Below are positions 1-9,976 of a stretch of 64,000 nucleotides of DNA, one piece after another (positions within the stretch are counted from its first letter, which is position 1; each line of letters starts with the position of its first letter). This stretch comes from Aestuariimicrobium kwangyangense DSM 21549. Its GTDB lineage: Bacteria > Actinomycetota > Actinomycetes > Propionibacteriales > Propionibacteriaceae. Below the pieces are notes generated by a model. That model was not told where the DNA came from and searched no databases. It saw nothing but the letters and a program-made list of their open reading frames with translations. The translations under genes and the position numbers were made by a program. The stretch lies in contig NZ_ATXE01000001.1 in the NCBI RefSeq assembly GCF_000421525.1, forward strand, positions 1,116,001 to 1,180,000, read 5' to 3'.

Positions 1-1
1 G

Positions 2-361
2 GTGGTGATGCTGCTGCTGGCCGTGCAGGCGGGACTGTGGCGGGGTGCTCGGCAGGCCACGTTGGCCGTCTCCGACGGCGGCTTGGTCCGGTTGGCGGGC
101 GGACCCTTCGCGGCGGCGACCGGATGGCAGGTCTCCTGGGCCGAGGTGACCCACGCCCAGGTGTTCGACACCGGGGCGGGTCCGATGCTGGTGGTCCAGG
201 TCGCCCATTCGCCCCGCCGGCACCTGTCCCGGTGGTGGGTCACGGGGGTCCCACGGACGATCCGCCGTCACTCCTACTGCTGCCAGCTCGAGCCGGCGGC
301 GGTGGGCACGATCAGGGTGCTGCTGCAGGGCCATGGCATCCCCGAACCGGTCAGCGCCTGA
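2..361 (+). CDS. Partial hypothetical membrane-associated protein (5' end outside window)
   Basis: The open frame runs in from the left edge and ends at a TGA at 359-361, so only the C-terminal ~119 residues are visible and the true start is not. The visible part begins with a short hydrophobic stretch (VMLLLAVQAGLW) that could be the end of a membrane segment. A soluble domain of alternating hydrophobic strands follows, with a Trp/Arg-rich turn (HLSRWWVTGVPRTIRRHSY), loosely like a PH-like domain that follows a membrane anchor. I do not recognise the family. It faces corA convergently across a ~100-bp spacer of tandem repeats. Confidence 0.5.
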   Translation: MVMLLLAVQAGLWRGARQATLAVSDGGLVRLAGGPFAAATGWQVSWAEVTHAQVFDTGAGPMLVVQVAHSPRRHLSRWWVTGVPRTIRRHSYCCQLEPAAVGTIRVLLQGHGIPEPVSA

Positions 362-439
362 ATCCCCCGGCTGCTTGAATCGCCCGGCAGCCTGAATAGC
401 CCGGCAAGCCTGAACTGCCCAGTAAGCCTGAATTCCAGG
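357..439. repeat. Imperfect 17-18 bp tandem repeats
   Basis: Four and a half imperfect copies of a unit close to CCTGAATAGCCCGGCAAG lie head to tail: 357-373, 374-390, 391-408, 409-426 and a partial copy to 439. The first copy overlaps the stop codon of the upstream partial gene. The array fills the convergent spacer before corA. There are no separating spacers, so it is not a CRISPR array. Confidence 0.6.
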
Positions 440-458
440 CGGCGGATCGCTGCCGACC

Positions 459-1634
459 TCAGATCCACTTGTTGTGACGGAAGAAGGCGAAGGCGGCGAT
501 CATGCTGGTGATCATCACCGCCAACACGACGAAGTAGCCGTACTGGGTGTGCAACTCGGGCATGTTGTCGAAGTTCATGCCGTAGATGGCGCCGATGGTG
601 GTGGGGATGGCGAACAGTGCCACCGCCGCCGAGATCTTGCGCATGTCCTGGTTGTCGGTCACCGAGGCCCGCGCGAGGGCTGCCTGCAGCAGGGTGGTGA
701 GCACGTCGTCGAACGAGGCGATCGACTCACGCGCCTCGGTCAGGTGGTCGGCAACCTCCCGGAAGTACGCTCGTCCGGCCACCGGCACCACCGGCAGGTC
801 GCGCGTGGCGAGGGCCTGCAGGGGCTGGGCGAGCGGCGAGACGCTCCGGCGGAACTCGATCAGTTCTCGCTTGAGTTGGTACACCCGATCGATGTCGCCG
901 CTGCCATTGCGGTCGAAGACGTCCTCCTCGATGTCGTCGATGTCCTCCTCGATGTCGGCCACCACCTGCACGTAGTCGTCGACCACCGTGTCGAGGATGC
1001 GGTAGAGGACGTAGTAGGAACCCCGGGCGAGGCGGCGGGGATCGGCCTCGAGGGTGGCGCGGAGGGTCCTCAGTGAGGTGTTCTGGCCCCGCCGCACCGT
1101 CATCACGAAGTTGTCCCCGACGAAGACCATGATCTGACCCGTGTCGACCACCTCGCTGGTCTCGGTCAGCTGGTCGTGCTCCACGTACGAGACGGTCGAG
1201 ATGACGGCGAAGAGGGTCTGCCCGAACACATCGAGCTTCGAACGGGTGTGGCCTTCGACCGCATCCTCGATGGCGAGGGTGTGCAGGTCGAACTGATGGG
1301 CGAAGCCAGCCATGTCGCCATCGGTGGGGTCACGCAGTCCCAGCCACACGAAACCGACTCCGGCCTTGGCCCGGTCGGAGGCGAACTGCAGGTCGGTGCA
1401 GTCCTGGCGCACCCCGTCCACGTACCAGGCCCACGCGACCACCGAGTCGGGGGTGGTGGCCCACCGGCGTGGATCGCGCCGACTGCCCTCGGTCGGCCTC
1501 TTGGGGGTCGGTCTCCTGGGCGTCGCTCGCTGGGATCGAAGGGGAGTCCCCAGCGCGTTCAGCGGACCGGGCAGCACGCGGCCGTGGCCAGGGGGATTGG
1601 CCCGCGACGGCGGACGGGACGGCTGCTCTGCCAT
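459..1634 (-). CDS. corA: CorA family magnesium/cobalt transporter
   Basis: CorA-type pentameric inner-membrane channel for Mg2+ (and Co2+) uptake. The 391-residue protein has a long acidic cytoplasmic N-terminal domain and two C-terminal membrane helices. The first helix ends in the family signature YGMNF (GMN at residues 352-354). The short loop after it is acidic (DNMPE), and the second helix ends in the basic tail FFRHNKWI. The N-terminal ~60 residues are Pro/Arg-rich and probably disordered, so translation might start slightly downstream. The gene follows pepP with one base between the pepP stop and this ATG, so the two are probably translationally coupled. Confidence 0.95.
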   Translation of the reverse strand: MAEQPSRPPSRANPPGHGRVLPGPLNALGTPLRSQRATPRRPTPKRPTEGSRRDPRRWATTPDSVVAWAWYVDGVRQDCTDLQFASDRAKAGVGFVWLGLRDPTDGDMAGFAHQFDLHTLAIEDAVEGHTRSKLDVFGQTLFAVISTVSYVEHDQLTETSEVVDTGQIMVFVGDNFVMTVRRGQNTSLRTLRATLEADPRRLARGSYYVLYRILDTVVDDYVQVVADIEEDIDDIEEDVFDRNGSGDIDRVYQLKRELIEFRRSVSPLAQPLQALATRDLPVVPVAGRAYFREVADHLTEARESIASFDDVLTTLLQAALARASVTDNQDMRKISAAVALFAIPTTIGAIYGMNFDNMPELHTQYGYFVVLAVMITSMIAAFAFFRHNKWI

Positions 1635-1635
1635 C

Positions 1636-3108
1636 TCAGTCCCGCCGCCCCAGCAGTCCGGCCATCCAGGCCTCCACGTCGTCGGCGGTGCGGGGCAGCA
1701 TGCCCGACAGGTTCTCGTTGCCGTCCTCGGTGATCAGGATGTCGTCCTCGATGCGCACCCCGATGCCCCGCAGTTCCTCGGGCACCAGCAGGTCGGTGGC
1801 CTTGAGGTAGATGCCGGGTTCGACCGTGATCACCATGCCCGGCCTGAGCACTCCCTCGCGGTAGTTCTCGGTCCGCGCCTGGGCGCAGTCGTGCACATCG
1901 ATGCCGAGGTGGTGCGAGGTGCCGTGCACCATCCAGCGGCGGTGGTGTCCGCCCTCGTCCCCCAGGGACTCCTGGGCGGTCACCGGCAGCAGGCCCCACT
2001 GCTCGAGGTACTTCGCGACCACGGCGATGGCTGCCTTGTGGACGTCACCGAAGGTGGCTCCCGGCTGCGCCGCAGCGATGCCTGCCTCCTGTGCCTCGAG
2101 GACGGCGTCGTAGACCCGCCGTTGGGCGGGGCTGAACCGTCCGTTGATGGGAAGTGTGCGCGTGATGTCGGCGGTGTAGAGGCTGTCGAGTTCGACGCCT
2201 GCGTCGAGCAGCAGCAGGTCACCGTCGGCGACATCACCGTCGTTGCCGATCCAGTGCAGGGTGTTGGCGTGGTCGCCGGCCGCGGCGATGGTGTCGTAGC
2301 CGACGGCGTTGCCCTGGTGGCGTGCGTGCAGCCCGAAGATGCCCTCGACCCAGCGTTCCCCCCGCCCCCGCCTGACCGCCTCGGGCAGGTCGCGGACGAC
2401 GGCCTCGAAGCCGACCGCGGTCGCGGCGCAGGCCGCCCTCATCTGGTCGGCCTCGTAGGCGTCCTTGACCAGCCGCAACTCCGACAGGGCGACGCTGAGT
2501 TCCTCGTCCAGGGTGGTCGCCTCTGCCACCGTGCCGCGGATCTGGTCGACCTGCGCGGTCACCTGTGAGTCGGCCTCGCGCAGCACCCTGATCTGGGTGG
2601 TGTCCGCGTTCTTCTCCAGGTGGGTGGTCAACTCCGAGATCGGGGCGCAGTGCAGACCCGTGAGCGCGGCCATCTCGTCCAGGGAGTCACGCTGGCCGAC
2701 CCACATCTCCCCGTAGCGGGCGTCGGCGTAGAACTGGCGGTCGGTGCGCGGGGCACGGGGCTGGAAGAACAAGGTGGCCTCGTGGCCGGCGTCCGAGGGC
2801 TCCAGCACGAGCACTGCGTCGGGCTCGCGATCGGTGCCCAGCCCGGTCAGGTGGGCGAATCCGGAGTGGGGGCGGTAGCGGTAGTCGGTGTCGTTGGACC
2901 GCACCTTGAGGCCACCCGCCGGGATCACGAGCCGCGCGTCGGGGAACTGTTCCCCCAGCGCCTCCCGGCGGGCCTTCGCCCACTCGGCCGCTGGCAAGGG
3001 GTCCGGCAGGTCGGTGGGGTAGGGCTCCCACGACTCGGGGATGAACGCCTTGAACGACTCCGAGAAGGGGGACTGTCGGTTGGGGAGCTTCTGCTGGGGT
3101 TCGCTCAT
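1636..3108 (-). CDS. pepP: Xaa-Pro aminopeptidase, M24B family
   Basis: Cytoplasmic metallopeptidase that removes N-terminal residues preceding proline. The protein is 490 residues from the chosen ATG (MSEPQQK), which has a GAGAGAG Shine-Dalgarno-like stretch five bases upstream. An alternative start nine codons earlier at 3135 lacks this. The N-terminal half is the aminopeptidase P N-domain. The C-terminal pita-bread domain carries the dinuclear metal ligands in order: DAGVELDSLYTADITRT (two Asp), the His of HGTSHHLGIDVHD, the Glu of VEPGIYL and the Glu of GVRIEDD. It is the first gene of a two-gene unit with corA. It is divergent from the acyltransferase gene, with a ~100-bp shared promoter region. 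Confidence 0.94.
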   Translation of the reverse strand: MSEPQQKLPNRQSPFSESFKAFIPESWEPYPTDLPDPLPAAEWAKARREALGEQFPDARLVIPAGGLKVRSNDTDYRYRPHSGFAHLTGLGTDREPDAVLVLEPSDAGHEATLFFQPRAPRTDRQFYADARYGEMWVGQRDSLDEMAALTGLHCAPISELTTHLEKNADTTQIRVLREADSQVTAQVDQIRGTVAEATTLDEELSVALSELRLVKDAYEADQMRAACAATAVGFEAVVRDLPEAVRRGRGERWVEGIFGLHARHQGNAVGYDTIAAAGDHANTLHWIGNDGDVADGDLLLLDAGVELDSLYTADITRTLPINGRFSPAQRRVYDAVLEAQEAGIAAAQPGATFGDVHKAAIAVVAKYLEQWGLLPVTAQESLGDEGGHHRRWMVHGTSHHLGIDVHDCAQARTENYREGVLRPGMVITVEPGIYLKATDLLVPEELRGIGVRIEDDILITEDGNENLSGMLPRTADDVEAWMAGLLGRRD

Positions 3109-3209
3109 GTCATCTCTCTCGTCGTCATCGATCACCCGGGATGTTCAGGCATGTCGGGCCCATCCTAGGACGCCCCACCGTCGGGTCCGGTGGCGGTAGG
3201 TTCGGGCCC

Positions 3210-4178
3210 ATGGATGTTGCCTCCCGCTTGGCCCAGATCGATCTGGACGAACGCCTGACCCAACTCGGCGTGCACGACAAGGACCGCGCCGGGATCGCCG
3301 CGATGGTGCGGCACGTCCAGGCTGACGCCGACGATCGTGCGACGGTGCAGTCCCTGGTCGACGAGGTGTTGCTGCCGCAGATCGGGCACTGGTTCGACTA
3401 CGACCAGGGCCCCGGCTTCCCCGACTCGACCAAGCAGCACCCGCTGGGTGCGGGCGCGCTGCCTGCCGTGGCGCTGATCGCCGTCTCCGACGACGTGCAC
3501 ACCGCCCATCTGGCCCGAGGCATCGACCCGGCCCTGTCGTGGCGTTCACTCAGTGACTTCGGGCACCAAGTGGCCAAGCACCGCTGGGTGTATGGCCAGG
3601 TGGGGCTGCACAACCAGAACTGGTTGCGCAACATCTTCTGCGACGGTTTCCTGTGGCTCGACCGGCTGGAGTTCGAACTCAGCCGCTGGACGGTCGACGG
3701 CAAGCCCGAGGCGATCGTCAACGTGCACATCCCCGACGCCGGGCCGCTCAATCCCGCCGTCGTCGCCAGCGACTTCGCGCGGGCGGGTGCCCTGTTCGAG
3801 AAGTACTACCCCGAAGTCGGACCGCTGCGGCTGTACGGATGCCACTCGTGGTTGCTCGACCCGGTGCTCCCCACCCTGGTGCCCGGCTCGAACATCGCTG
3901 CCTTCCAGTCGCTGTGGGACCTGGGCGAGACCAGCCCGGGCGACCGCGACGCCTACTACTTCGCCTTCAACATCGAGCCCGAGTCGGGCCGCGAGTTGCC
4001 CTACGGGCTGGACGAGCTGCCGACTGAGTCGCGTCTGCACCGGGCGATGGTCGACCACTGGCGATCCGGTGGCCACTTCACCGACGTGAGGGGAACGACT
4101 CCCATCGCCCGCTACGCACAGCCCGAGGACGAGGCCAGCGACGCCGGGCACGGCGGTGGTGCCGCCGTCAGCGACTGA
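3210..4178 (+). CDS. GNAT-like acyltransferase domain protein
   Basis: A 322-residue soluble protein with no signal peptide. It resembles the actinobacterial two-part family annotated as acyltransferase domain-containing protein, with a helical N-terminal domain (to ~130) and a GNAT-like C-terminal domain. Conserved-looking blocks are HWFDYDQGPG, KHRWVYGQVGLHNQNWLR and LYGCHSWLLDPVL, the last typical of the C-terminal half. The substrate is unknown. The ATG at 3210 was chosen because the 23 upstream codons of the open frame look like non-coding promoter sequence. Family assignment is from recalled motifs, not a search. Confidence 0.75.
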   Translation: MDVASRLAQIDLDERLTQLGVHDKDRAGIAAMVRHVQADADDRATVQSLVDEVLLPQIGHWFDYDQGPGFPDSTKQHPLGAGALPAVALIAVSDDVHTAHLARGIDPALSWRSLSDFGHQVAKHRWVYGQVGLHNQNWLRNIFCDGFLWLDRLEFELSRWTVDGKPEAIVNVHIPDAGPLNPAVVASDFARAGALFEKYYPEVGPLRLYGCHSWLLDPVLPTLVPGSNIAAFQSLWDLGETSPGDRDAYYFAFNIEPESGRELPYGLDELPTESRLHRAMVDHWRSGGHFTDVRGTTPIARYAQPEDEASDAGHGGGAAVSD

Positions 4179-4231
4179 GGGTTCGCCCCAGCCCCGACGG
4201 GCCGGGGAGGTGCCGGCCGGGGGTGTCCGGT

Positions 4232-6118
<1,887 letters not shown>

Positions 6119-6216
6119 GCGCGCATGATGTCACGCGGCTCTCGGTCTTCGCTGCCGGGGGACCTCCGTCACCGGGCAGGGCTGGTCGGGCCACGATCGG
6201 GAGACCGGCGGTGGGC

Positions 6217-7512
6217 TCAGGACTCCTCGGGAACCCGCTCGGCGAGGATCGGGTCGGGTTGGTAGTCGGGTTGGCGTCCGTGCCAGCCGGGGGCGTAGCG
6301 CGGCAGCACCGCGAACAACCACGCCCCACCGGCCAGGGTGAGGCCACCGGTGGCGGCGGCGGCCACCAGCACCCCGGCGGCAGCAGTCACCGCCGCCACG
6401 ACGGCGGGGCCCAGCAGTACGCCGGCGCCGGTGATCGAGTTGTAGAGGCCCATGTGGGCTGCCCGGCGGAACGCCGGGGTGAGGTCGACCGAGAGGGTCT
6501 TGACGATGCCCGAGCCCAGCGAGTTGCCGAACGAGATCACCAACCGAGCGATCACGTACCAGGCGACCGCTCCCCACACGATGGCCCCGAGGCTGTCGAC
6601 CAGCGCAATGAGCACGAACCCCACGCCCAACCCCAGGCAGCACAGACCACCCATCACCGCCCGTCCCCAGCGGTCGAGCAGCACGCCCGCCGGCAGGAAC
6701 AGCACGATCTCCAGGGCCATGCCGAGGGCGAAGACCAAGGAGATGTCGCGAGGGTTCAGGCCGATGTGTTGGCCCACCAGGGGCAGCAGCACCGAGACGT
6801 TGAGCCGGGCGATGATCAGTCCCGTCAGGCCGACGCCGACGATCAGGATGGCCCGGACGACATGCCCGTACAGCCCGCCCTTGGTACCGGTGACAGCGGT
6901 GGTGGGCACCGCCCGTCGTCCGCTGGAGGGAACGAGGAAGACCAGCACCATGGCTGCTGCGGTGGCCATCAGCACGATCCGCAGCGCGTACGAGCCCTGG
7001 AAGCCGGCGATGGCGTAGGCGCCAGCACCCAGCGAGGGGCCGACCACACCGCCGACGCGCATCATGCCGCCGAAGAAGTTCATGGCCCGTCCGCGCAGGT
7101 GGTGGGGGAGTTCGGCGCCGAGGTAGGTCTGGCGCCCGAGATCCCACACCTCACCGGCGATGCCGTCGACCACCAGCAGCAGCACCAACAGGCTGCGAGT
7201 GGCGGCGCTCGGGCCCGCATCCAGGATGGCGATGCCCGCCAGCGACGAGGCGATCACCAGCACCGCCGCCAGGATCATGGCGGGCCGCTCGCCCGTGCGC
7301 TCCATCATCACCCCGAGCGGGATGGGGCCGACGATCGCCATCAGCCCGATGATCGAGATGAGCAGCGCCGAGGCAGCGGGGGAGTAGCCGAGCTGGATGG
7401 CGATCAGCGGCAACATCGGCATCAGTGCCTGACCACCGGCGGCCGACAACATGCTGGGCACGTACACCGGAAGGGCCAGTCGCTTGAGCAACGGGCCTGC
7501 GGGGTCTGCCAT
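6217..7512 (-). CDS. MFS transporter
   Basis: A 431-residue major facilitator protein with about twelve hydrophobic segments. It has the loop-2/3-type motif MMERTGERPAM after the second helix and the loop-8/9-like LLDRWGRAVMGG. The start at 7512 was chosen because AAGGA lies eight bases upstream; the open frame extends 14 codons further without a suitable ribosome site. The substrate cannot be read from sequence. It lies upstream of amylosucrase and behind an 18-bp operator-like palindrome, which suggests a sugar-responsive unit, perhaps sucrose-related. It could equally be an exporter, as its closest general resemblance is to drug-efflux-type MFS proteins. Confidence 0.85.
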   Translation of the reverse strand: MADPAGPLLKRLALPVYVPSMLSAAGGQALMPMLPLIAIQLGYSPAASALLISIIGLMAIVGPIPLGVMMERTGERPAMILAAVLVIASSLAGIAILDAGPSAATRSLLVLLLVVDGIAGEVWDLGRQTYLGAELPHHLRGRAMNFFGGMMRVGGVVGPSLGAGAYAIAGFQGSYALRIVLMATAAAMVLVFLVPSSGRRAVPTTAVTGTKGGLYGHVVRAILIVGVGLTGLIIARLNVSVLLPLVGQHIGLNPRDISLVFALGMALEIVLFLPAGVLLDRWGRAVMGGLCCLGLGVGFVLIALVDSLGAIVWGAVAWYVIARLVISFGNSLGSGIVKTLSVDLTPAFRRAAHMGLYNSITGAGVLLGPAVVAAVTAAAGVLVAAAATGGLTLAGGAWLFAVLPRYAPGWHGRQPDYQPDPILAERVPEES

Positions 7513-7540
7513 GGGCACCATCCTTGCACGAGGGCGCAGA

Positions 7541-7558
7541 TGTCTTGACGTCAAGACA
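7541..7558. promoter_or_regulatory. Perfect palindromic operator upstream of the MFS/amylosucrase genes
   Basis: TGTCTTGACGTCAAGACA is an uninterrupted 18-bp perfect palindrome 29 bp upstream of the MFS ATG. It lies in the divergent spacer shared with the zinc-ribbon gene. Its core TTGACGTCAA is identical to that of the palindrome in front of the lac operon at 41638-41653. This suggests a LacI-family (or GntR-type) repressor site. Confidence 0.7.
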
Positions 7559-7637
7559 AGCGTGACGGACGAGGGCAGCGCGCGGTCGCGGTACAGTCGT
7601 CCGACACCTCAAGATTGCCGCGGAAGGACCCCCTGAG

Positions 7638-8378
7638 ATGCTCGCCGACCCCGCTGACCAGCTGCGCCTGCTCGACCTCGCCGCGATCGATGCGCAGGTG
7701 CTGCAGAACGAGCACCGCCGCGCGCACCTGCCAGAACTGGCCCAACTCAACGAGCTCGCCGTCGAACGCCGCTCGGTGGACGAGGAACTGGTGGCCGCGG
7801 AGGCCCGCCTCTCCGACGCCGAGGCCGACCAGGAGCGGGTCGAGGGTGATCTCAACCCGGCCCGCCAGCGACTCGAGCGCAACCAGCAACGCATCGACTC
7901 CGGTGCCATCACCGATCCGAAGGCCCTGCGTGGCCTCGTCGACGAGACCGAGCACCTCAAGGGACGCATCGCCAAGCTCGAGGACGACGAGCTCGAGGTG
8001 ATGCAGATGATCGAGGACCTCACCTCTGAACGTGACGCCATCGCCGCCCGCAAGGAGCAGGTGAACGGCCGCGCTCGCCTCGTGATCGGCAAGCGGAACG
8101 CCGCCATGGCACAACTGGACGACCAGCGCTCGGCCCTGACCGCCGAGCGCGAGAACCAGGCGCGTGTCATCCCCGATGCGCTGCTCGCCGAGTACGACCT
8201 GCTGCGCGCCAAGCACGGCAGTGGGGCGGCCGCGCTCGAGCGGGGTCGCTGCACCGGTTGCCGCCTCGAGATCAATGAGGCCGACCTGCGGTCCTTCCGC
8301 AAGGCCGCACCCGATCAGGTGCTGCACTGCGAGGAATGTGGACGCATCCTGGTGCGGACGGGTCAGTCCTTCTCCTGA
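7638..8378 (+). CDS. Coiled-coil protein with C4 zinc ribbon (CT398-like)
   Basis: A 246-residue cytoplasmic protein. Residues ~15-185 are charged heptad-rich helix, predicted as a long antiparallel coiled coil. The C-terminus carries a C4 zinc ribbon with CTGCRLE and, 25 residues on, HCEECGRIL. This matches the widespread actinobacterial family related to Chlamydia CT398, whose molecular role is not firmly known. The ATG is preceded by GGAAGGACC-type sequence at a suitable distance. It is transcribed divergently from the MFS gene. Confidence 0.85.
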   Translation: MLADPADQLRLLDLAAIDAQVLQNEHRRAHLPELAQLNELAVERRSVDEELVAAEARLSDAEADQERVEGDLNPARQRLERNQQRIDSGAITDPKALRGLVDETEHLKGRIAKLEDDELEVMQMIEDLTSERDAIAARKEQVNGRARLVIGKRNAAMAQLDDQRSALTAERENQARVIPDALLAEYDLLRAKHGSGAAALERGRCTGCRLEINEADLRSFRKAAPDQVLHCEECGRILVRTGQSFS

Positions 8379-8437
8379 GTTTCTGGCCGCTGGGTTCGGC
8401 TGCCCTCGGCGTTTCGATGCCTCGGGTCTCGGTCGGC

Positions 8438-8520
8438 AATCGTGCGGATCGTGTCGTCTGGTGCCAGAAGTGGTGCCGTGGGCGCAACAATCGCCGCCAC
8501 GGCACACGATCGGCACGATT
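8438..8520 (-). repeat. 83-bp dispersed element, copy A (reverse orientation)
   Basis: The 83-bp element is bounded by 17-bp terminal inverted repeats (AATCGTGCGGATCGTGT against the complement of ACACGATCGGCACGATT, one mismatch). Copies at 9744-9826 and 20613-20695 have exactly the same length. The 12-bp core GGCGATTGTTGC sits at element positions 26-37 in all three; here it reads on the minus strand at 8484-8495. It has no coding capacity. It lies between the zinc-ribbon gene and the DUF559 gene. Confidence 0.9.
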
Positions 8521-8752
8521 CGGCCGGGGCAGTGATCGGGTCCGGGCGGTCCGGCTGGATACCCGCGCCAAGCCTCGGCCGTGGCTGCGCCGGGCCAGGC
8601 TGGGTACCGCGCTCGGCGGCTGCGCCAAGGCCTCGCCCACAGCGGCGAGCGCACGGTGAGGTTTTCCACAGCCGTTCGCGATGGCGCAAGAGTTGTCCAC
8701 AGGTCGGCGGAAGGCCGGGCGCCATGCCCGCATCTGCAGCCATCGTCGATCC
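8521..8752. other. Intergenic region with two DnaA-box-like motifs
   Basis: This 230-bp non-coding stretch follows repeat copy A and precedes the DUF559 gene. It holds two nonamers close to the DnaA box TTATCCACA: TTTTCCACA at 8662-8670 and TTGTCCACA at 8693-8701. They are in the same orientation and start 31 bp apart, about three helical turns. Such motifs also recur upstream of actinobacterial nuclease-like genes, so origin function is not implied. I saw nothing else in the stretch. Confidence 0.5.
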
Positions 8753-9724
8753 GTGCGCCCACGATCACCAGACCTCGACCACGTACTCCGGCAGGAACAC
8801 GGCTGTCTCCGGGTGCGTGACCATCCCGCGCTGAGGGGCCAGGTCGCGCGTGCCGTCGCCCGGGGCGAACTCCTCCGAGTGTTCCCCGGCGTGGTGCTGG
8901 CGGCCGGGATCGCCCATGACCCGGAGCACGTGATGGTCGCGCTCCGCCTGTGGGAACCGAGGGCGGTCCTGCTCGGGCGCAGCGCCGCCCACCTCTTCCG
9001 TCCGGGACTGGTGGGGCTCACCGGCGTCGGTGCCTCGGTCGTCAGGCTGCCTCGCCACGCTGCCCCGCCGGAGGTCACGCTCCACGCGATCCAGTGGCCC
9101 GACCCACTGGTGTGGGGTGCCGGGCCCTGGTGGTTCCAGACACCGGCAGCGGCCGCACTGTGGGCGGCCCAGCACGGCGACTGGGCTCTGCTGACCGAAG
9201 GACTCAGGACCAATGCCTTCTCGGTGCCCCGCCTGTTGGAGGCGCGTGACCTGGCCCCGTTAGGCCTGCGCAAGGCGTGGAGGCAGGTGATGGTGCGTGC
9301 CGGGCGCGGGCCGTGGTCGCCCGCCGAACTCGACCTGCACGACTTCTACCGGCGTGCCGGACTGCGAGGCTGGAAGGCCAATCATCGCCTCGACTTCCCG
9401 ACCGGGGGCCACTGCTTCCTCGACTCGGCCTTTGTCGAATCACGGGTGGGCGTCGAGGTCGACAGCCGGGAACACCACTCCGCTCCGGCCGCGGTCGAGG
9501 CGGGCTGGATCCGCCACAACCGGGTTGAGTCGACGGGGTGGCGACTGCTGCACGTCTCCCCACGCCGCATCCTCAGCGATCCGGAGGGAATCCTGGCCGA
9601 ACTCATCCCGCTCCTCAGCCCCAGAGAACTCGGACGACTGGGGGTAGCACGCCGGCGGAGGGCGGGGACCGGCCCAGCCCAACCGCTGCGGCGCCCCCTC
9701 GGATGGGGTGACCTCACGGCGTGA
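8753..9724 (+). CDS. AbiEi-like winged-helix / DUF559 endonuclease-like protein
   Basis: A 323-residue protein of the common actinobacterial type with an AbiEi-antitoxin-like N-terminus and a DUF559 (Vsr/PD-(D/E)XK-like) C-terminus. The N-terminus reads DLDHVLRQEHGCLRVRD, then the winged-helix-like ARGELLRVFPGVVLAAG. The C-terminus (~200-300) shows RLDFPTGGHCFLDSAFVESRVGVEVDS-type strands with Asp and Glu-x-Asp, then NRVESTGWRLLHVSPRRIL. No toxin gene is adjacent. The GTG at 8753 was chosen because it places the N-terminus where relatives begin; the frame is open from 8681. Inverted copies of the 83-bp element lie on both sides, hinting at mobilisation. The function is unproven. Confidence 0.65.
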   Translation: MRPRSPDLDHVLRQEHGCLRVRDHPALRGQVARAVARGELLRVFPGVVLAAGIAHDPEHVMVALRLWEPRAVLLGRSAAHLFRPGLVGLTGVGASVVRLPRHAAPPEVTLHAIQWPDPLVWGAGPWWFQTPAAAALWAAQHGDWALLTEGLRTNAFSVPRLLEARDLAPLGLRKAWRQVMVRAGRGPWSPAELDLHDFYRRAGLRGWKANHRLDFPTGGHCFLDSAFVESRVGVEVDSREHHSAPAAVEAGWIRHNRVESTGWRLLHVSPRRILSDPEGILAELIPLLSPRELGRLGVARRRRAGTGPAQPLRRPLGWGDLTA

Positions 9725-9743
9725 CCCATGATCTCGCCCCGCC

Positions 9744-9826
9744 AATCGTGCGGATCGTGTGCGCTGATGGCGATTGTTGCTCGCCAGTGGCCACCATTGC
9801 CACCACAGCACACATCTCGCACGATT
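9744..9826 (+). repeat. 83-bp dispersed element, copy B
   Basis: Same 83-bp length as copies A and C, with AATCGTGCGGATCGTGT at the left end and CGCACGATT closing the right end. The conserved core GGCGATTGTTGC is at 9769-9780. It is inverted relative to copy A, so the two bracket the DUF559 gene. The copy begins 20 bp after that gene's stop. Confidence 0.9.
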
Positions 9827-9976
9827 GGGTGCCGAGCCATTCGCCGAGGGTGCACGGCGGGCGACCCGGCCGCCCCGGATTGGCACGGTTGCTCCCCGTG
9901 CGAGCCCCGGGCGCGCAAGACTGGCCGAGGGGTCCGCGGCTGCGGGCACCGGACGACCAGTGACCAGGAGGGCTTC

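Noticed and set aside
357-439. CRISPR array
   Set aside because: Units are 17-18 bp, imperfect, and directly adjacent without spacers; no cas genes nearby.
8662-8701. Chromosome origin
   Set aside because: Only two DnaA-like nonamers, no dnaA/dnaN/rpmH neighbours and no AT-rich unwinding region.
8753-9724. Complete type IV toxin-antitoxin pair
   Set aside because: Only the AbiEi-like/DUF559 protein is present; no AbiEii-type nucleotidyltransferase toxin is adjacent.
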